From positions 62,001 to 126,000 of the forward strand of contig QFWS01000002.1 in the NCBI GenBank assembly GCA_003144015.1: DNA of 64,000 nt, in the 5' to 3' direction. The notes below the pieces were generated by a model. The model saw nothing but the letters and a program-made list of their open reading frames with translations. It ran no database searches and was not told where the DNA came from. Numbering within the stretch: the stretch's first letter is position 1; every line of letters begins with the position of its first letter. Positions 1 through 10,410 of this stretch are shown here, in pieces. Source of the DNA: Flavobacteriaceae bacterium LYZ1037. Lineage in GTDB: Bacteria > Bacteroidota > Bacteroidia > Flavobacteriales > Flavobacteriaceae. The position numbers and the translations under genes were made by a program.

Positions 1-312
1 CTCTGAAATCTCTTTAAAAGCTTCTAGTCTGTTAAAACGGCTAATCTCTCGTTTTTTTAATTCCAATTCCAAACGTCTTTTCCCCCATTTCTTGACTCGA
101 AACTTGCCACGAACATAAGTTTTTGCAAAACGCGTTTCGTTTAAAAAATCGTGTTCCAACAAATGCACCACAACCACATCTATAGCTTCTGGAATCATAC
201 GCATGCCTTGAAGTTTCTTAACCACTTCCTTATGGCAGCGTTCTTGGTAGGCGCAGTAGTTTTCAAGTAGCCGTTTGGCTTCTTCAACCGTGTAAGTTTT
301 AATCGATTTCAT
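1..312 (-). CDS. recX: Regulatory protein RecX (partial, C-terminus outside window)
   Basis: The reading frame runs leftward from an ATG at 312 and stays open to the window edge, giving the first 104 residues. It begins MKSIKTYTVEEAKRLLENYC and continues with CHKEVVKKLQ and a segment containing LLEHDFLNETRFAKTYVRGK, followed by KWGKRRLELELKKREIS. This pattern of short three-helix repeats rich in basic residues is typical of RecX, which binds RecA filaments and modulates recombination. Family members are usually about 150-160 residues, so roughly one third is missing beyond position 1. The gene is divergent from the large surface protein at 429. I am confident in the family from the residue pattern; the regulatory role is family knowledge. 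Confidence 0.88.
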   Translation of the reverse strand, partial: MKSIKTYTVEEAKRLLENYCAYQERCHKEVVKKLQGMRMIPEAIDVVVVHLLEHDFLNETRFAKTYVRGKFRVKKWGKRRLELELKKREISRFNRLEAFKEISE

Positions 313-360
313 GGCTACAAGATAATAACAATATGTTAACAAGTAACAGATTGTGAGCCA

Positions 361-391
361 TTGAATTATCTAATAATTTGTGTTATATTTG
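361..391 (+). promoter_or_regulatory. Bacteroidetes-type promoter for the 2251-aa surface protein
   Basis: TTG at 361-363, a 20-base spacer, then TATATTTG at 384-391, which fits the Bacteroidetes consensus (TTTG, 17-23 bases, TAnnTTTG). The predicted transcript start lies near 398, leaving a leader of about 30 bases before the ATG at 429. Confidence 0.6.
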
Positions 392-428
392 TATGCTTGT
401 TTTGAAATAAGTAAAAAATATTTTCCCT

Positions 429-3400
429 ATGATTAAAAAATACTCCCTCGTATTCCTAGCTATCTTTTGCTTTATTTTGTCTGGTTTTGGGCAGACTTAT
501 AATCAGATTACAAGCTTAACTGAATTAACTGACGGCTATTATGTGATTGCAGAAAGTAATGAAAGTTATGCAATGAATAATAGTCATAATGGCACTTATT
601 TAAATAGAACAGCAATATTTCCAACAGCTTCAACTATTACAAATCCTCCAGCTACAATTATTTGGAGAATAGAAACTAATGGGTCTAGTAGAACTGTATA
701 TAGTGAAAATAGCTCTAAATATATTTCTTATACAGGAAGTAGTAATAATGTTCAAATTGTAGATAATGTAACCACCAATAACCAACGATGGAATATTACA
801 TATAATAGTGGAGAATTCATTTTCTCAAACGTTGCTATAACTAGCAGAGATTTACAATATAATTCTGGATCTCCACGTTTTGCTTGTTATACAGGGTCTC
901 AAAATGATTTAGTCTTATATAAACTAGTTGCTCCTGCAGGCCCAACAGTAACATATGATGGTAATGGCAACACAGGTGGATCTGTGCCAACCGATGGGAA
1001 TAATCCATATACATCTGGAGATACGGTTACCGTTTTAGGTAATACAGGTTCGTTAACCAATACTTGTAGTACATTCAACAACTGGAATACAGCTGCTGAT
1101 GGATCTGGTTTCTCACATAATGCAGGAGATACATTTACAATTTCTGCAAATACAACATTATATGCACAGTGGACATCCACAGGTAATACAGTAATATTTG
1201 ATAGTAATGGCGGTACAGGTACGATGACGCCACAAACAGATTGTACTTCTGCAAACCTAACTAACAATACATATACATATACAGGCTTTACTTTCAATAG
1301 TTGGAATACAGCTGCAAATGGTAGTGGTACAACATATGCAGATGGAGCTTCATATGATTTTTCTACAGATATTACGCTTTATGCGCAATGGGATGTTTAT
1401 GTAGGGCCTTGTTTAGCTACAAGTTTTGAAAATGCTGATAGCTGGAGCGACCATCCAGGTGGAAATTGGACGGAATCCACTCCAGATGGAGATTATGTTT
1501 CTAATGGTTGTTATGCTAGTACAGGTAGTGCAAATAGTGGTTCAAGAAAAATTGGTTTGAATGATCCAGGTGATTGGCTGGAGTTACCTACTGTTGATAA
1601 TCCTAGCTCATTAACTTATTTTGCTAGATTAACTAGTGCGCCTAGTTCAACTAATAATCTTACTGTGCAATATTATAATGGGAGCTCATGGATTGATTTA
1701 GTTATACATACATCAACATCAACAACATACGAATTATTTACTGCAGATTTAAGCAGCATTACAATTCTAACCAATGTAAGGTTAAGATTATATCGTTCGG
1801 CCCATGATAAAACTCTCTACATTGATGATATAAATGTTTTCTGTGGTGTACCAACCCCAGCACCAGAAATGAACCTAACTCAAGGAGCAACAAGCTACGC
1901 AACAACTACAGTAGCGGCAGGCAGTGATACTTATGATTTTGGAAACCATTTAATAGGTACAGATACAGACATTCAATTTACAATTGAAAACACAGGTGAT
2001 GCTGATTTAACATTAAGTGCTCCTGTTATTTCGGGTACAGGATTTAGTTTACAAACGGGATTAAGCTTAGCAACTGTTCCAGGTCCTTCGGGAACTTCAA
2101 CATTTACAGTGCGATTTTCGCCAAATGCGTTAGGAGGTTTTTCTGGTACGATAAATATTGCGAATAATGATGACGATGAAAATCCATATGTTATTAATAT
2201 TGTTGGTAATGGAACAAATAGTAACCTATCAACTATTGTAGACAACACCAATTACAGTACAACCACACCTGAATTTAATAGTAATATTGAGTACATTAAT
2301 TTTATAGATGGTTCAGCAACAGCTACTGGGAAATTTATTCCTATGAAGTTTCAAATACGTGATGGTAATGGTTCAGATACGGATGCTTTAGGGACAATTT
2401 TAACAGATATTAGATTTTCCGTTGAAGATTTATCTAGTAGCAATCAGCTTAACATGATAAAAACGGCTATCCTTACTGGAACTGGAGGAGCTGTAATTGC
2501 GACAGCTACTAAAGTAGGTAATGAATTGGTTTTTTCAGGTATGAGTGGCACTTCTGTTACAGCTGATGATAATGATATTAAGAACTTACACTTGCGTGTC
2601 TCATTAGATGAAACACAAGTAATTGATAATACAAAACTAGTATTTAAAGTAACGTCGGCTACAGCAGATGCTAGTGGTTCGTCTTTTGCAGTAGCAGATG
2701 CTAGTGGCGCAGAAACTGATACAGGAAGCAACAACAGAAACCGTTTAAATGTGACGGCAGATAGGCTACGTTTTAATATACAACCAACAGATCAAAACAT
2801 AAACACAAATTTAAATACGTTTACAGTTCAAGCAGAAGATGTTCATGGACTTATAGATTTAGATACGTCTAATTCAGTGACGCTTACAACGTCTGGAACT
2901 GGAATGACAGCATCAAACCCTTATGCACTTACAAATGGTGTTTTGTCTATTTCCAATGTGCAGTTTAATTCAGTACAAGGTCCAATAACATTAACGGCTA
3001 CAACAACAGGCCTGACTTTTGATAATGATGATATCTCATCACCATTTCATATCACCAATTTACCTTTATCTAATGGTGATTACCGGACAAACCCAGCTTT
3101 TACAAATGCCATCTTTTTTAATTCAACAAGTGCTTCAGGCGGCGTTTTACCTTGGCAAGTTTGGAATGGAAGTGCTTGGCAAGATGTTCCTCACGTATCA
3201 GGATCTTTAAATGCACCTGAAAATTTAGCAACAAAACCAGATAGAATTTATGTAATAAGTGGTAGTTACATAGATATTGCTGGTGGTGACGCTTATAACA
3301 ATATTATAGTTGATTTGCCTTCTCAAAATACAGTAATAGGTTCTTATAGTAGCACACCTGGTGTTACAATAAACCCTGGAAAAACCTTCAATTTAATTTC

Positions 3401-6400
3401 TGGAATTTTTGATCTTGGTGGTGTTTTTGATTTAGAAGCAAATGCTTCTTTAAGAATTCGGACAGGTGCTGAAATAGATATATCAAGTAGTTCTTTTGAG
3501 TTTTTAAGAGATGCAACTTCTACGTGGGAAGTAGAAAATGAGGCTTTTGTTTTTATCAATAGCTATATTCCAAACGCTTGGACAGGAACAGAAATATTTC
3601 ATGAAGAATCATATTTCGAGGTTACAGATTGGGATGAGAATAACGATGAACATTTGTTTCAATCTAATGAAATATCTCCATTTACATTTTCTGGTTATAA
3701 TGGGTTATTTGGAAATCTATATCTAACCTTTACTTCCTTAAATAATAATTGGAATGATGTATTACCAATAGGAACTTATAATTTAACACATGGCGATTTT
3801 GAAGTATCAAATAATAGTGGAGAAAACATTAATTTAATTTTTGGAGGTAGTGTAAATGTTACCATTGGTAATAATATGACGATTTCAGGAGACGATAATG
3901 TACAATTTCAATCTGGAGCAGGGACAAGTTCTTTAACTGTTAAAAATAATTTTATTAAAAATAACAATAATGAATTTAGTCTACATGCACATACTTCAGA
4001 CACTGCAACCTTAAATGTTGACGGTAATTTAATTATAAATGATGGATTCTTTTATATGACAAAAACTAGTGCTGGAGCTGCAACTTCAGTTATTAATCTT
4101 AAAGGTAATCTAACATTAGTATCTGGGGCATACTTAACAAACTCTAATAGCTCTGGCTACACCAATGATTCCTTTAATTTTAATGGAGATGGTAGCATTC
4201 AAACTATAGATGCAGTAGTTCATAATTCTAATGATTTTATGAGATTACGCTTTTTTGTTAAACCTTCAGCATATGTTCAATTTATTAATCAAGATGTACG
4301 GTTAGGAACAAATTCTGTATTTACAGTTGAAGATAATGGAACTTTAGATTTTGGTTTTAATGGTGTTACAGCTTTAAACCTTACGATTGCTGGAAGTAAT
4401 ACAGGCTCAGTATTCAGTTCAGAACAAGGTAGCACCTTAATAATAACATCTCCTAATGGTATAAACCAATCAGGTTATACGGGGAATGTGCAAACACTAC
4501 CTTCTGGAAGAACCTTTAACCAAACGGCTACATTTTATTATGTTGGTAAAGAAAACCAAGAAACTGGAGATGCTTTAACAACAGGTTCTACAGTTAAAAA
4601 CGTATATGTCATTATGGATAATGACAATCTAGAACTACGTTTAACAAACAGAACTGGTATTGCTGATGGTGGAAAATTAGAAATTCAACAAGGTATTGTA
4701 ATAGGCGAAGAAGCTGGCCCTCTTGATACAGATGATAGGGATTTTTATGGTGACGATGGGGTTTTAATTATGACTGGTGGTGAGTATCGTATCAGTACCA
4801 TTACAGCTAATCCATTAAGTCCAACAAATGGATTATTACCTAAATTAAGAAAATATAGTAGTTATAATTTATCAGGAGGAACGGTTCATTTGAATGGTAA
4901 CGATGAGATTCAGATTTTATCAGGTACACCAAACTATTATAATCTGGCTTTTAGTGGGTCTAATATATTAGCAACATTACCTCCATTACCTCCTAATATT
5001 CCAAATTATAAAGGCATAAGTAATGGCACAAGTGTATCCAACAATATTACCATTTCTGAAGATGCTATAGTAGATGTGAAAAACTGGACTTTAGGTGGCT
5101 CTGGAACTAACCTAATTATGGAAGATCAATCTAGGTTTATAATGGCAGGTGCCAGTAGCACTAAACCTGACGCTGCTAGTCCAGGAACCTATTCTTTAGG
5201 AGCAAATACAACCATTGAATTTAATAATAATATTGGAGGGTTACAGAATATCAGACTAACAGGACCTGTTCCATCATATGCAAACATAGTTGTTTCTGGC
5301 TCTAACGTAGGAACAAATGTGCCAGGTACTGGAGCAAATTCATTTTTACAATTCCAAGCAGATGGTTCGTTTACTGTAACTCCAACAGGAACATTTAAAC
5401 AATCTAATATCGCTGGTTTTTCTGGGGGAACAAATACTGCTTTGCACAACAATAATAACCCCACAATTACTTTGTATGATGGCTCAAATATTGAGTATAC
5501 TGGAGCAGATCAAATAATAACAGCGCTTACTACAAATGCGCTGCCAACAAACGATTATTATGCGAATCTAACTATTTCTGGTACAGGCACTAAAACATTA
5601 GGACATACTACAGATGTTTTTGTTGGTGAAGATTTACATGTTAATTCAAGTAGGTTATTAGTTGACGAAAACGAAGCGATTACGGTAGACGAGAGCGTGA
5701 ATGTTAATGCAAGTGCTACCTTTGACATCCTTGATTCTGGAAGTTTAGTTCAAGTAAATGATGGAAGTGTAAACACTGGAAACATTAGCATGCTTCGTGA
5801 TGCGAATATTAAAAGATTAGATTATGTGTATTGGTCATCCCCAATAAGTAGTTATAACGTGAATAGCATCTCTCCTGGATCTCCAACAAACCGTATTTAT
5901 AAATGGGATCCAGTATATAGCAACACCAATGGGACTTTAGGAAATTGGGTGCCAGCTGCTGGCGAAACCATGCAAGAAGGTGTGGGTTATATTGTTAGAG
6001 GGCCAGACACTTATACAGATACAGCTGCTAATTATACAGCCACATTCAATAATGGTACTCCGTTTAATGGCGTTGTTCCAGTAACGGTTCAAAGAGGTAA
6101 CCTCACTGGAGAAGACGACCAATGGAATTTGGTTGGAAACCCATATCCTTCGGCAGTTGATGTGTTTGCCTTTTTAGATCATCCAGCTAATGCTGTTTTA
6201 GATGGTTTTGTTAACTTTTGGACCCATGGAGATAATCCTTCTACATCTGTTACATCTCCTTATTATGATAATTTTGGGTCTAATTATACGGCAACAGATT
6301 ACATTTCGTACAATAAAACAGGAGCAGGAAATGCGCCAGGGAATATATCTATTGCTGCTGGACAGAGTTTTATGGTAAATCTATCGGATACTTCTCCTTT

Positions 6401-7184
6401 AAATAGCCATCAAATTGAATTTAATAATAGCATGAGAAATAAGGCATATGATAACTCACAATTTTATAGAACAACACAATCAGAGAATGCGTCTGTTGAA
6501 AGACATAGAATTTGGTTGGATTTAGTCTCAGAAACTCAAGGAACCAATAGAATATTAGTGGGGTATGTTGAAGATGCCACAATGGAAAGAGATAGACTTT
6601 ACGATGCTATAACCTCAGTAACAAGTGTTCAAAATTTTTATTCATTAATAAGTGAGAAATCGTTTATTATTCAAGGGCGTTCTCTGCCATTTATGGATAC
6701 GGATGTTGTTCCATTAGGAGTGAATATTGTAGAACAAGGAGATTACCATATAGCCATTGCATTTATAGATGGCTTATTTGAAACTGAAAATCAAACCGTT
6801 TATTTAAAGGATAACGAACTTGGCTTTATTCATAATTTAAGCGAAGCTCCATATTCTTTCACTTCTGAAGTTGGAGAATTTAACGACCGTTTTGAAATAG
6901 TCTTTAGAGACTCGTTCCTTTCAATTAATGAAGAAGAACTTTCAGGAAGTAATGTGAGTATTATTGAACTTCAAAATGGCGATGTTCAATTTACAGTTCC
7001 AAGTCAATTTGAGATAAAATCTGTAGAGATAATTGATATGTTAGGAAGAACTATTTACAACTTAAAAGGAAACAGTTCTTCAGAAACGTATAATCTTTCA
7101 AATTTAAGTCAAGCGACTTATGTTGCTAAAATAACCTTATCTAATGGACAAGTTATTAGTAAAAAAGCTGTCAAACGAAAGTAA
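429..7184 (+). CDS. Giant T9SS-exported cell-surface protein with InlB-type repeats
   Basis: 2251 residues with an N-terminal signal peptide (hydrophobic residues 5-20, then GQTY). Two Listeria-Bacteroides (InlB B) repeats lie at about 174-248 and 254-321; both have the YDGNG/FDSNG start, an FNNWNTAADGSG or FNSWNTAANGSG core and an LYAQW end. A jelly-roll-like segment follows at about 330-470, then a choice-of-anchor D/HYDIN-like domain at about 480-600 (FTIENTGDADLTLS, ending in INIVGNG). The rest is long, Asn/Thr/Ser/Gly-rich beta-structure without clear enzyme motifs. The last ~75 residues (VEIIDMLGRTIYNL to ISKKAVKRK) are a type A T9SS sorting domain, so the protein is probably passed through the outer membrane and anchored or released there. 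A role in adhesion or gliding-associated surface functions is only inferred. No catalytic module was recognised. Confidence 0.85.
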   Translation: MIKKYSLVFLAIFCFILSGFGQTYNQITSLTELTDGYYVIAESNESYAMNNSHNGTYLNRTAIFPTASTITNPPATIIWRIETNGSSRTVYSENSSKYISYTGSSNNVQIVDNVTTNNQRWNITYNSGEFIFSNVAITSRDLQYNSGSPRFACYTGSQNDLVLYKLVAPAGPTVTYDGNGNTGGSVPTDGNNPYTSGDTVTVLGNTGSLTNTCSTFNNWNTAADGSGFSHNAGDTFTISANTTLYAQWTSTGNTVIFDSNGGTGTMTPQTDCTSANLTNNTYTYTGFTFNSWNTAANGSGTTYADGASYDFSTDITLYAQWDVYVGPCLATSFENADSWSDHPGGNWTESTPDGDYVSNGCYASTGSANSGSRKIGLNDPGDWLELPTVDNPSSLTYFARLTSAPSSTNNLTVQYYNGSSWIDLVIHTSTSTTYELFTADLSSITILTNVRLRLYRSAHDKTLYIDDINVFCGVPTPAPEMNLTQGATSYATTTVAAGSDTYDFGNHLIGTDTDIQFTIENTGDADLTLSAPVISGTGFSLQTGLSLATVPGPSGTSTFTVRFSPNALGGFSGTINIANNDDDENPYVINIVGNGTNSNLSTIVDNTNYSTTTPEFNSNIEYINFIDGSATATGKFIPMKFQIRDGNGSDTDALGTILTDIRFSVEDLSSSNQLNMIKTAILTGTGGAVIATATKVGNELVFSGMSGTSVTADDNDIKNLHLRVSLDETQVIDNTKLVFKVTSATADASGSSFAVADASGAETDTGSNNRNRLNVTADRLRFNIQPTDQNINTNLNTFTVQAEDVHGLIDLDTSNSVTLTTSGTGMTASNPYALTNGVLSISNVQFNSVQGPITLTATTTGLTFDNDDISSPFHITNLPLSNGDYRTNPAFTNAIFFNSTSASGGVLPWQVWNGSAWQDVPHVSGSLNAPENLATKPDRIYVISGSYIDIAGGDAYNNIIVDLPSQNTVIGSYSSTPGVTINPGKTFNLISGIFDLGGVFDLEANASLRIRTGAEIDISSSSFEFLRDATSTWEVENEAFVFINSYIPNAWTGTEIFHEESYFEVTDWDENNDEHLFQSNEISPFTFSGYNGLFGNLYLTFTSLNNNWNDVLPIGTYNLTHGDFEVSNNSGENINLIFGGSVNVTIGNNMTISGDDNVQFQSGAGTSSLTVKNNFIKNNNNEFSLHAHTSDTATLNVDGNLIINDGFFYMTKTSAGAATSVINLKGNLTLVSGAYLTNSNSSGYTNDSFNFNGDGSIQTIDAVVHNSNDFMRLRFFVKPSAYVQFINQDVRLGTNSVFTVEDNGTLDFGFNGVTALNLTIAGSNTGSVFSSEQGSTLIITSPNGINQSGYTGNVQTLPSGRTFNQTATFYYVGKENQETGDALTTGSTVKNVYVIMDNDNLELRLTNRTGIADGGKLEIQQGIVIGEEAGPLDTDDRDFYGDDGVLIMTGGEYRISTITANPLSPTNGLLPKLRKYSSYNLSGGTVHLNGNDEIQILSGTPNYYNLAFSGSNILATLPPLPPNIPNYKGISNGTSVSNNITISEDAIVDVKNWTLGGSGTNLIMEDQSRFIMAGASSTKPDAASPGTYSLGANTTIEFNNNIGGLQNIRLTGPVPSYANIVVSGSNVGTNVPGTGANSFLQFQADGSFTVTPTGTFKQSNIAGFSGGTNTALHNNNNPTITLYDGSNIEYTGADQIITALTTNALPTNDYYANLTISGTGTKTLGHTTDVFVGEDLHVNSSRLLVDENEAITVDESVNVNASATFDILDSGSLVQVNDGSVNTGNISMLRDANIKRLDYVYWSSPISSYNVNSISPGSPTNRIYKWDPVYSNTNGTLGNWVPAAGETMQEGVGYIVRGPDTYTDTAANYTATFNNGTPFNGVVPVTVQRGNLTGEDDQWNLVGNPYPSAVDVFAFLDHPANAVLDGFVNFWTHGDNPSTSVTSPYYDNFGSNYTATDYISYNKTGAGNAPGNISIAAGQSFMVNLSDTSPLNSHQIEFNNSMRNKAYDNSQFYRTTQSENASVERHRIWLDLVSETQGTNRILVGYVEDATMERDRLYDAITSVTSVQNFYSLISEKSFIIQGRSLPFMDTDVVPLGVNIVEQGDYHIAIAFIDGLFETENQTVYLKDNELGFIHNLSEAPYSFTSEVGEFNDRFEIVFRDSFLSINEEELSGSNVSIIELQNGDVQFTVPSQFEIKSVEIIDMLGRTIYNLKGNSSSETYNLSNLSQATYVAKITLSNGQVISKKAVKRK

Positions 7185-7200
7185 GAAGTAACACCATAAA

Positions 7201-7236
7201 AAGGCCACTACAGTTTATCTAAAGTGGCTTTTTTAT
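7201..7236. terminator. Bidirectional rho-independent terminator
   Basis: Stem GCCACT (7204-7209) with AGTGGC (7223-7228), followed by TTTTTTAT on the plus strand and by a T-rich run on the minus strand. It lies between convergent genes ending at 7184 and 7253 and can serve both. Confidence 0.75.
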
Positions 7237-7252
7237 TTTAAGATATAAAATT

Positions 7253-9670
7253 CTACAAACTATAAATTAAGGAGATAATTAAGTTTCTTCCTGGAGAAGC
7301 TATCCCAGACGAATAGGTTTTATAACGTTGGTCTGAAATATTTTCTAAACTAGCTGTAATAGTTGCAGACTCTGTTATTTGGTATTGAGTTCGTAAATTC
7401 AAGGTGTACCAGGAAGGTGCATATGGATTACCATTATTATCCAGAGCATACATATAATCTTTGCCTTGCTCTGAAGGCGCTAATTGATAAAAAGACAATT
7501 CACTGTTGTATTCTGCAAAAGCATCTATTAAAAATCGTTCGTTTTGCCATATAAAATGTGTGTTTCCAAAATTAGGAGCTACGTGTCTTACAGGTACTTC
7601 AGCCCCTTGTATATCTTCTTCTGTTCCACCAGTAACATTGTATTGAGAAGTTAATCTAAATTGTTTTGAAAGGTTTAATCTCATGCCAACCTCAAAGCCA
7701 TAAATATCCGCCTTAGAGGCATTTTGAATGGCTTGCACGTTACTTAATTCATCATTGTAAATAATTTCAGTTTCACCATTTAAATGATAATCTTTTCTTA
7801 CTAAAGCATTTTCTAAATACGTATAGTAAGTTGCTAAATCGATTAGTAAAACATTATCAAAATTTAAAGTTAATCCCAATTCTGCACCATAAGCATATTC
7901 TGCTTTTAAATCTGGATTAGGCACGACAACCGAACCTGGCTCCGAATCAAATACTTTACCAATATCGTCAATGTTTGGTGCTCTAAAAGCAGTTGATAGA
8001 TTTAATTTCCACTGAATGATATCGTTAGGTAACCAACTAATTCCTGCAGATCCTGTTAAGGCTCCAAAATTTAAATGAGATTTATTAAAAGGTAAATGAA
8101 GATATTGGTTATTTTCGGTAAAATTGGCTTGTATAAAAACATGATTATAGCGTAAACCAGTTTGAAGTATGAAATTTTCGCTAGGCTTAAATTTCAAATT
8201 AGTATAAGCAGCTAGAGATTGCCAATTAGAACCATTTGGATATCTTGAAACAGTAGCTGTTGTTTCGTTAGTTTCAATGTTTAGAGCTTCTCCAGTAGAT
8301 GATACCTTATTATAAATGTATTCAGCTCCATAAAATAATTCTGTTTTAGGGGATAATAATTTTTCAAAATCGGCATTAAATGAAAACGCATTTACAGCTT
8401 CTTTTTTAATGTCTTTTAGGGTCGATTGATAGTCTCTATCGTTTCTACTTTCCTTAAAATTTTGAAAGGCTATTGTGGTTTGTACTTTATCGTATAAATT
8501 CGAACGACTGCTTAATTTAGTCATTTGAAAATTGGACATAAACCATTGTTGAGGACCATAATACCATTCGGCAGAACGCAGCTCATCACCTCGATATCTA
8601 ATAAGTCTATCGTATCTTGAATAGTCTGAAGTTGTGGTATAAAACAAGCCTAAATCGAAGCTTAAATTCTCCTGTGGCTCAAACCGTACTCTTTGTAAAA
8701 GGTTAATCTGATTGTAGCCTGTAGGTATTTGAATTTTAGGATTAGAATTTGAGACTATTTGATCCTGACCATTTTTTGTCACCACATATTCTGGTCTTAA
8801 ATAATCGTTTGGACCATGACTCCCCATACGTAAATCATCAAAATCTGAATAGCTTACACTACTTAAGAATGCCCATTTTCTTAAACCGAAATTTAAATCC
8901 AAATGCGCAGTTTTTTCATTATTAGCAGTCGCATATCTAGCAACCGTATTAGCTTTAAAATAGGTTTTTTTAGAATAAGACAATTGAGGTTTTTTTGTAT
9001 AGAAACTCATAACACCACCTATAGCATCGCTGCCATAAACTACAGAACCAGCTCCTAAAGTAATTTCTGTATTTTGAATAGTAAATGGATCTATTGAAAT
9101 GACGTTTTGAAGGTTTCCACTTCTAAAAATAGCATTATTCATTCTAACACCATCTACATTTATTAATAGCCTGTTTGTTGAAAAGCCTCTAATCATAGGG
9201 CTTCCTCCACCAAGTTGACTTTTCTGGATGTAGACATTTCCGGTACTTTCTAACAAATCGGCACTTGTTTGTGGGTTTACAAGTTGAATTTTTTTAGCAT
9301 CAATACTAATTATTTTTTGAGGGATATCTCTTTTGCTTTGTTCAAATTTTGAAGCCGAAATAACCACTTCGTCAAGCCCTTCAATTTTTACTTCTAATAA
9401 AACAATATGATTGTTTTCTAGTATAGAAGACTTCGTTGTTTTGATTTTTATATGAAGTAAATGCTCAAAATAGATAGCTTCGGATTCTGAAAAAAGATCT
9501 AATGAAGCTTTACCATCGAAATTTGAGATGGTCGATTTGGTTTTAGAATGGTTGTATATAGTAACTCCAGGTATGGGTTGTCTTGATTCTTGTACTAAAA
9601 TTTGAATTTCTTGAGCATGAAGAGTTACAGCAAAAAAAATCCAAATGAAAAATGTTAAACGACATTTCAT
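7253..9670 (-). CDS. TonB-dependent outer-membrane receptor (HmuR/heme-receptor-like)
   Basis: 805 residues. A signal peptide (MKCRLTFFIWIFFAVTLHAQ) is followed by a carboxypeptidase-regulatory-like domain at about 22-100 (PIPGVTIYNHSKTKSTISNFDG). A plug domain comes next at about 105-225 (ISASKFEQSKRDIPQKI, LGGGSPMIRGFSTNRLLINV, TLGAGSVVYGSDAIGGVMSF), then a 22-strand-type barrel ending in LIISLIYSL. The plug resembles TonB receptors annotated as hemin/hemoglobin or cobalamin transporters; the substrate cannot be assigned from sequence. The ATG at 9670 is 17 bases downstream of the recO stop, so it is probably co-transcribed with porZ-recO. No iron-type operator was seen directly upstream, unlike the receptor at 41170. 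Confidence 0.85.
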   Translation of the reverse strand: MKCRLTFFIWIFFAVTLHAQEIQILVQESRQPIPGVTIYNHSKTKSTISNFDGKASLDLFSESEAIYFEHLLHIKIKTTKSSILENNHIVLLEVKIEGLDEVVISASKFEQSKRDIPQKIISIDAKKIQLVNPQTSADLLESTGNVYIQKSQLGGGSPMIRGFSTNRLLINVDGVRMNNAIFRSGNLQNVISIDPFTIQNTEITLGAGSVVYGSDAIGGVMSFYTKKPQLSYSKKTYFKANTVARYATANNEKTAHLDLNFGLRKWAFLSSVSYSDFDDLRMGSHGPNDYLRPEYVVTKNGQDQIVSNSNPKIQIPTGYNQINLLQRVRFEPQENLSFDLGLFYTTTSDYSRYDRLIRYRGDELRSAEWYYGPQQWFMSNFQMTKLSSRSNLYDKVQTTIAFQNFKESRNDRDYQSTLKDIKKEAVNAFSFNADFEKLLSPKTELFYGAEYIYNKVSSTGEALNIETNETTATVSRYPNGSNWQSLAAYTNLKFKPSENFILQTGLRYNHVFIQANFTENNQYLHLPFNKSHLNFGALTGSAGISWLPNDIIQWKLNLSTAFRAPNIDDIGKVFDSEPGSVVVPNPDLKAEYAYGAELGLTLNFDNVLLIDLATYYTYLENALVRKDYHLNGETEIIYNDELSNVQAIQNASKADIYGFEVGMRLNLSKQFRLTSQYNVTGGTEEDIQGAEVPVRHVAPNFGNTHFIWQNERFLIDAFAEYNSELSFYQLAPSEQGKDYMYALDNNGNPYAPSWYTLNLRTQYQITESATITASLENISDQRYKTYSSGIASPGRNLIISLIYSL

Positions 9671-9687
9671 TTTGGTTGGTTAAATGG

Positions 9688-10410
9688 CTATGTATTAAAT
9701 ATTTGATTAAAAATCTGCATAGATTGAGGTTTTTTAAACTCATCTAAATGCAATTCAAAATAGACAAGCATCATTTTTAAAAAAGATTGTCTTTGTTTTG
9801 AGTTTATTTTTATTGAATGTAATGTATCAAAATTTGTGCCTAACAGGCGCTTAAGAAGAACTATATTTTCACCTGAAACACTATAGATATTTGTTTTGGT
9901 TTCTTCAAATCTTCCTTCACTTAAATTAAAATAGACTTCCTGTTTTTTAGCCATTTCTGGATAAAACCCTAAATGTTTGGTGAGTTTTAATAAAAAAAGT
10001 AAATGAAAATTTGCGTAGTCGTTGTTAGTATCAAGCCATTGAAGGGTTGTTTCTAGATAGGTAAATAAATGCTGATTAGCTTCTTCTTCCTTTAGAGTAC
10101 TAGTTAGTATTTCTGCTAAAAAGAACACAATGGAATTTTTAATGACATGCGTTTGTAAACTACTATATAAATAATTAGTTCTAGCTTCCTTAATGTCTTG
10201 TAAAGACCTGTTTTGTTTGTGTAAGGTGACTAGTTGTAATTGAGATAATAATTGAAAATGGGCAGATTTTGACGACCCTTTTTTTGAATTAGAGACATGT
10301 CTTAAAATATAACTAACAAGACCAAATCTTTGAGTATAACATTTTACGATTAGATCGTTATCTCTATATTTAATTTTAGATAAAACAATGGCATTTGTGT
10401 TTGCTAACAT
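9688..10410 (-). CDS. recO: DNA repair protein RecO
   Basis: 240 residues starting MLANTNAIVLSKIKYRDNDL, the N-terminal OB-fold of RecO, with CYTQRFGLVSYILRHV and an all-helical C-terminal half (LLFLLKLTKHLGFYPEM is the typical central signature). RecO works with RecF/RecR to load RecA on SSB-coated single-stranded DNA. The four zinc-binding cysteines found in some RecO proteins are absent; only Cys23 occurs. The start codon overlaps the stop of the upstream porZ-like gene by one base (TAATG on the minus strand), which suggests translational coupling. Length and signature fit the Bacteroidetes family well. Confidence 0.92.
   Translation of the reverse strand: MLANTNAIVLSKIKYRDNDLIVKCYTQRFGLVSYILRHVSNSKKGSSKSAHFQLLSQLQLVTLHKQNRSLQDIKEARTNYLYSSLQTHVIKNSIVFFLAEILTSTLKEEEANQHLFTYLETTLQWLDTNNDYANFHLLFLLKLTKHLGFYPEMAKKQEVYFNLSEGRFEETKTNIYSVSGENIVLLKRLLGTNFDTLHSIKINSKQRQSFLKMMLVYFELHLDEFKKPQSMQIFNQIFNT

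Noticed and set aside
899-5464. Several leftward frames of 60-130 codons inside the giant surface-protein gene
   Set aside because: They lie antisense to a continuous 2251-codon frame with clear domains; compositions are atypical and no starts or promoters support them.
7201-7236. Shared repeat family with the terminator at 44434-44465 (both contain GCCACT/AGTGGC)
   Set aside because: Only the short stem is shared; this is a common terminator stem in such genomes and the flanks are unrelated.
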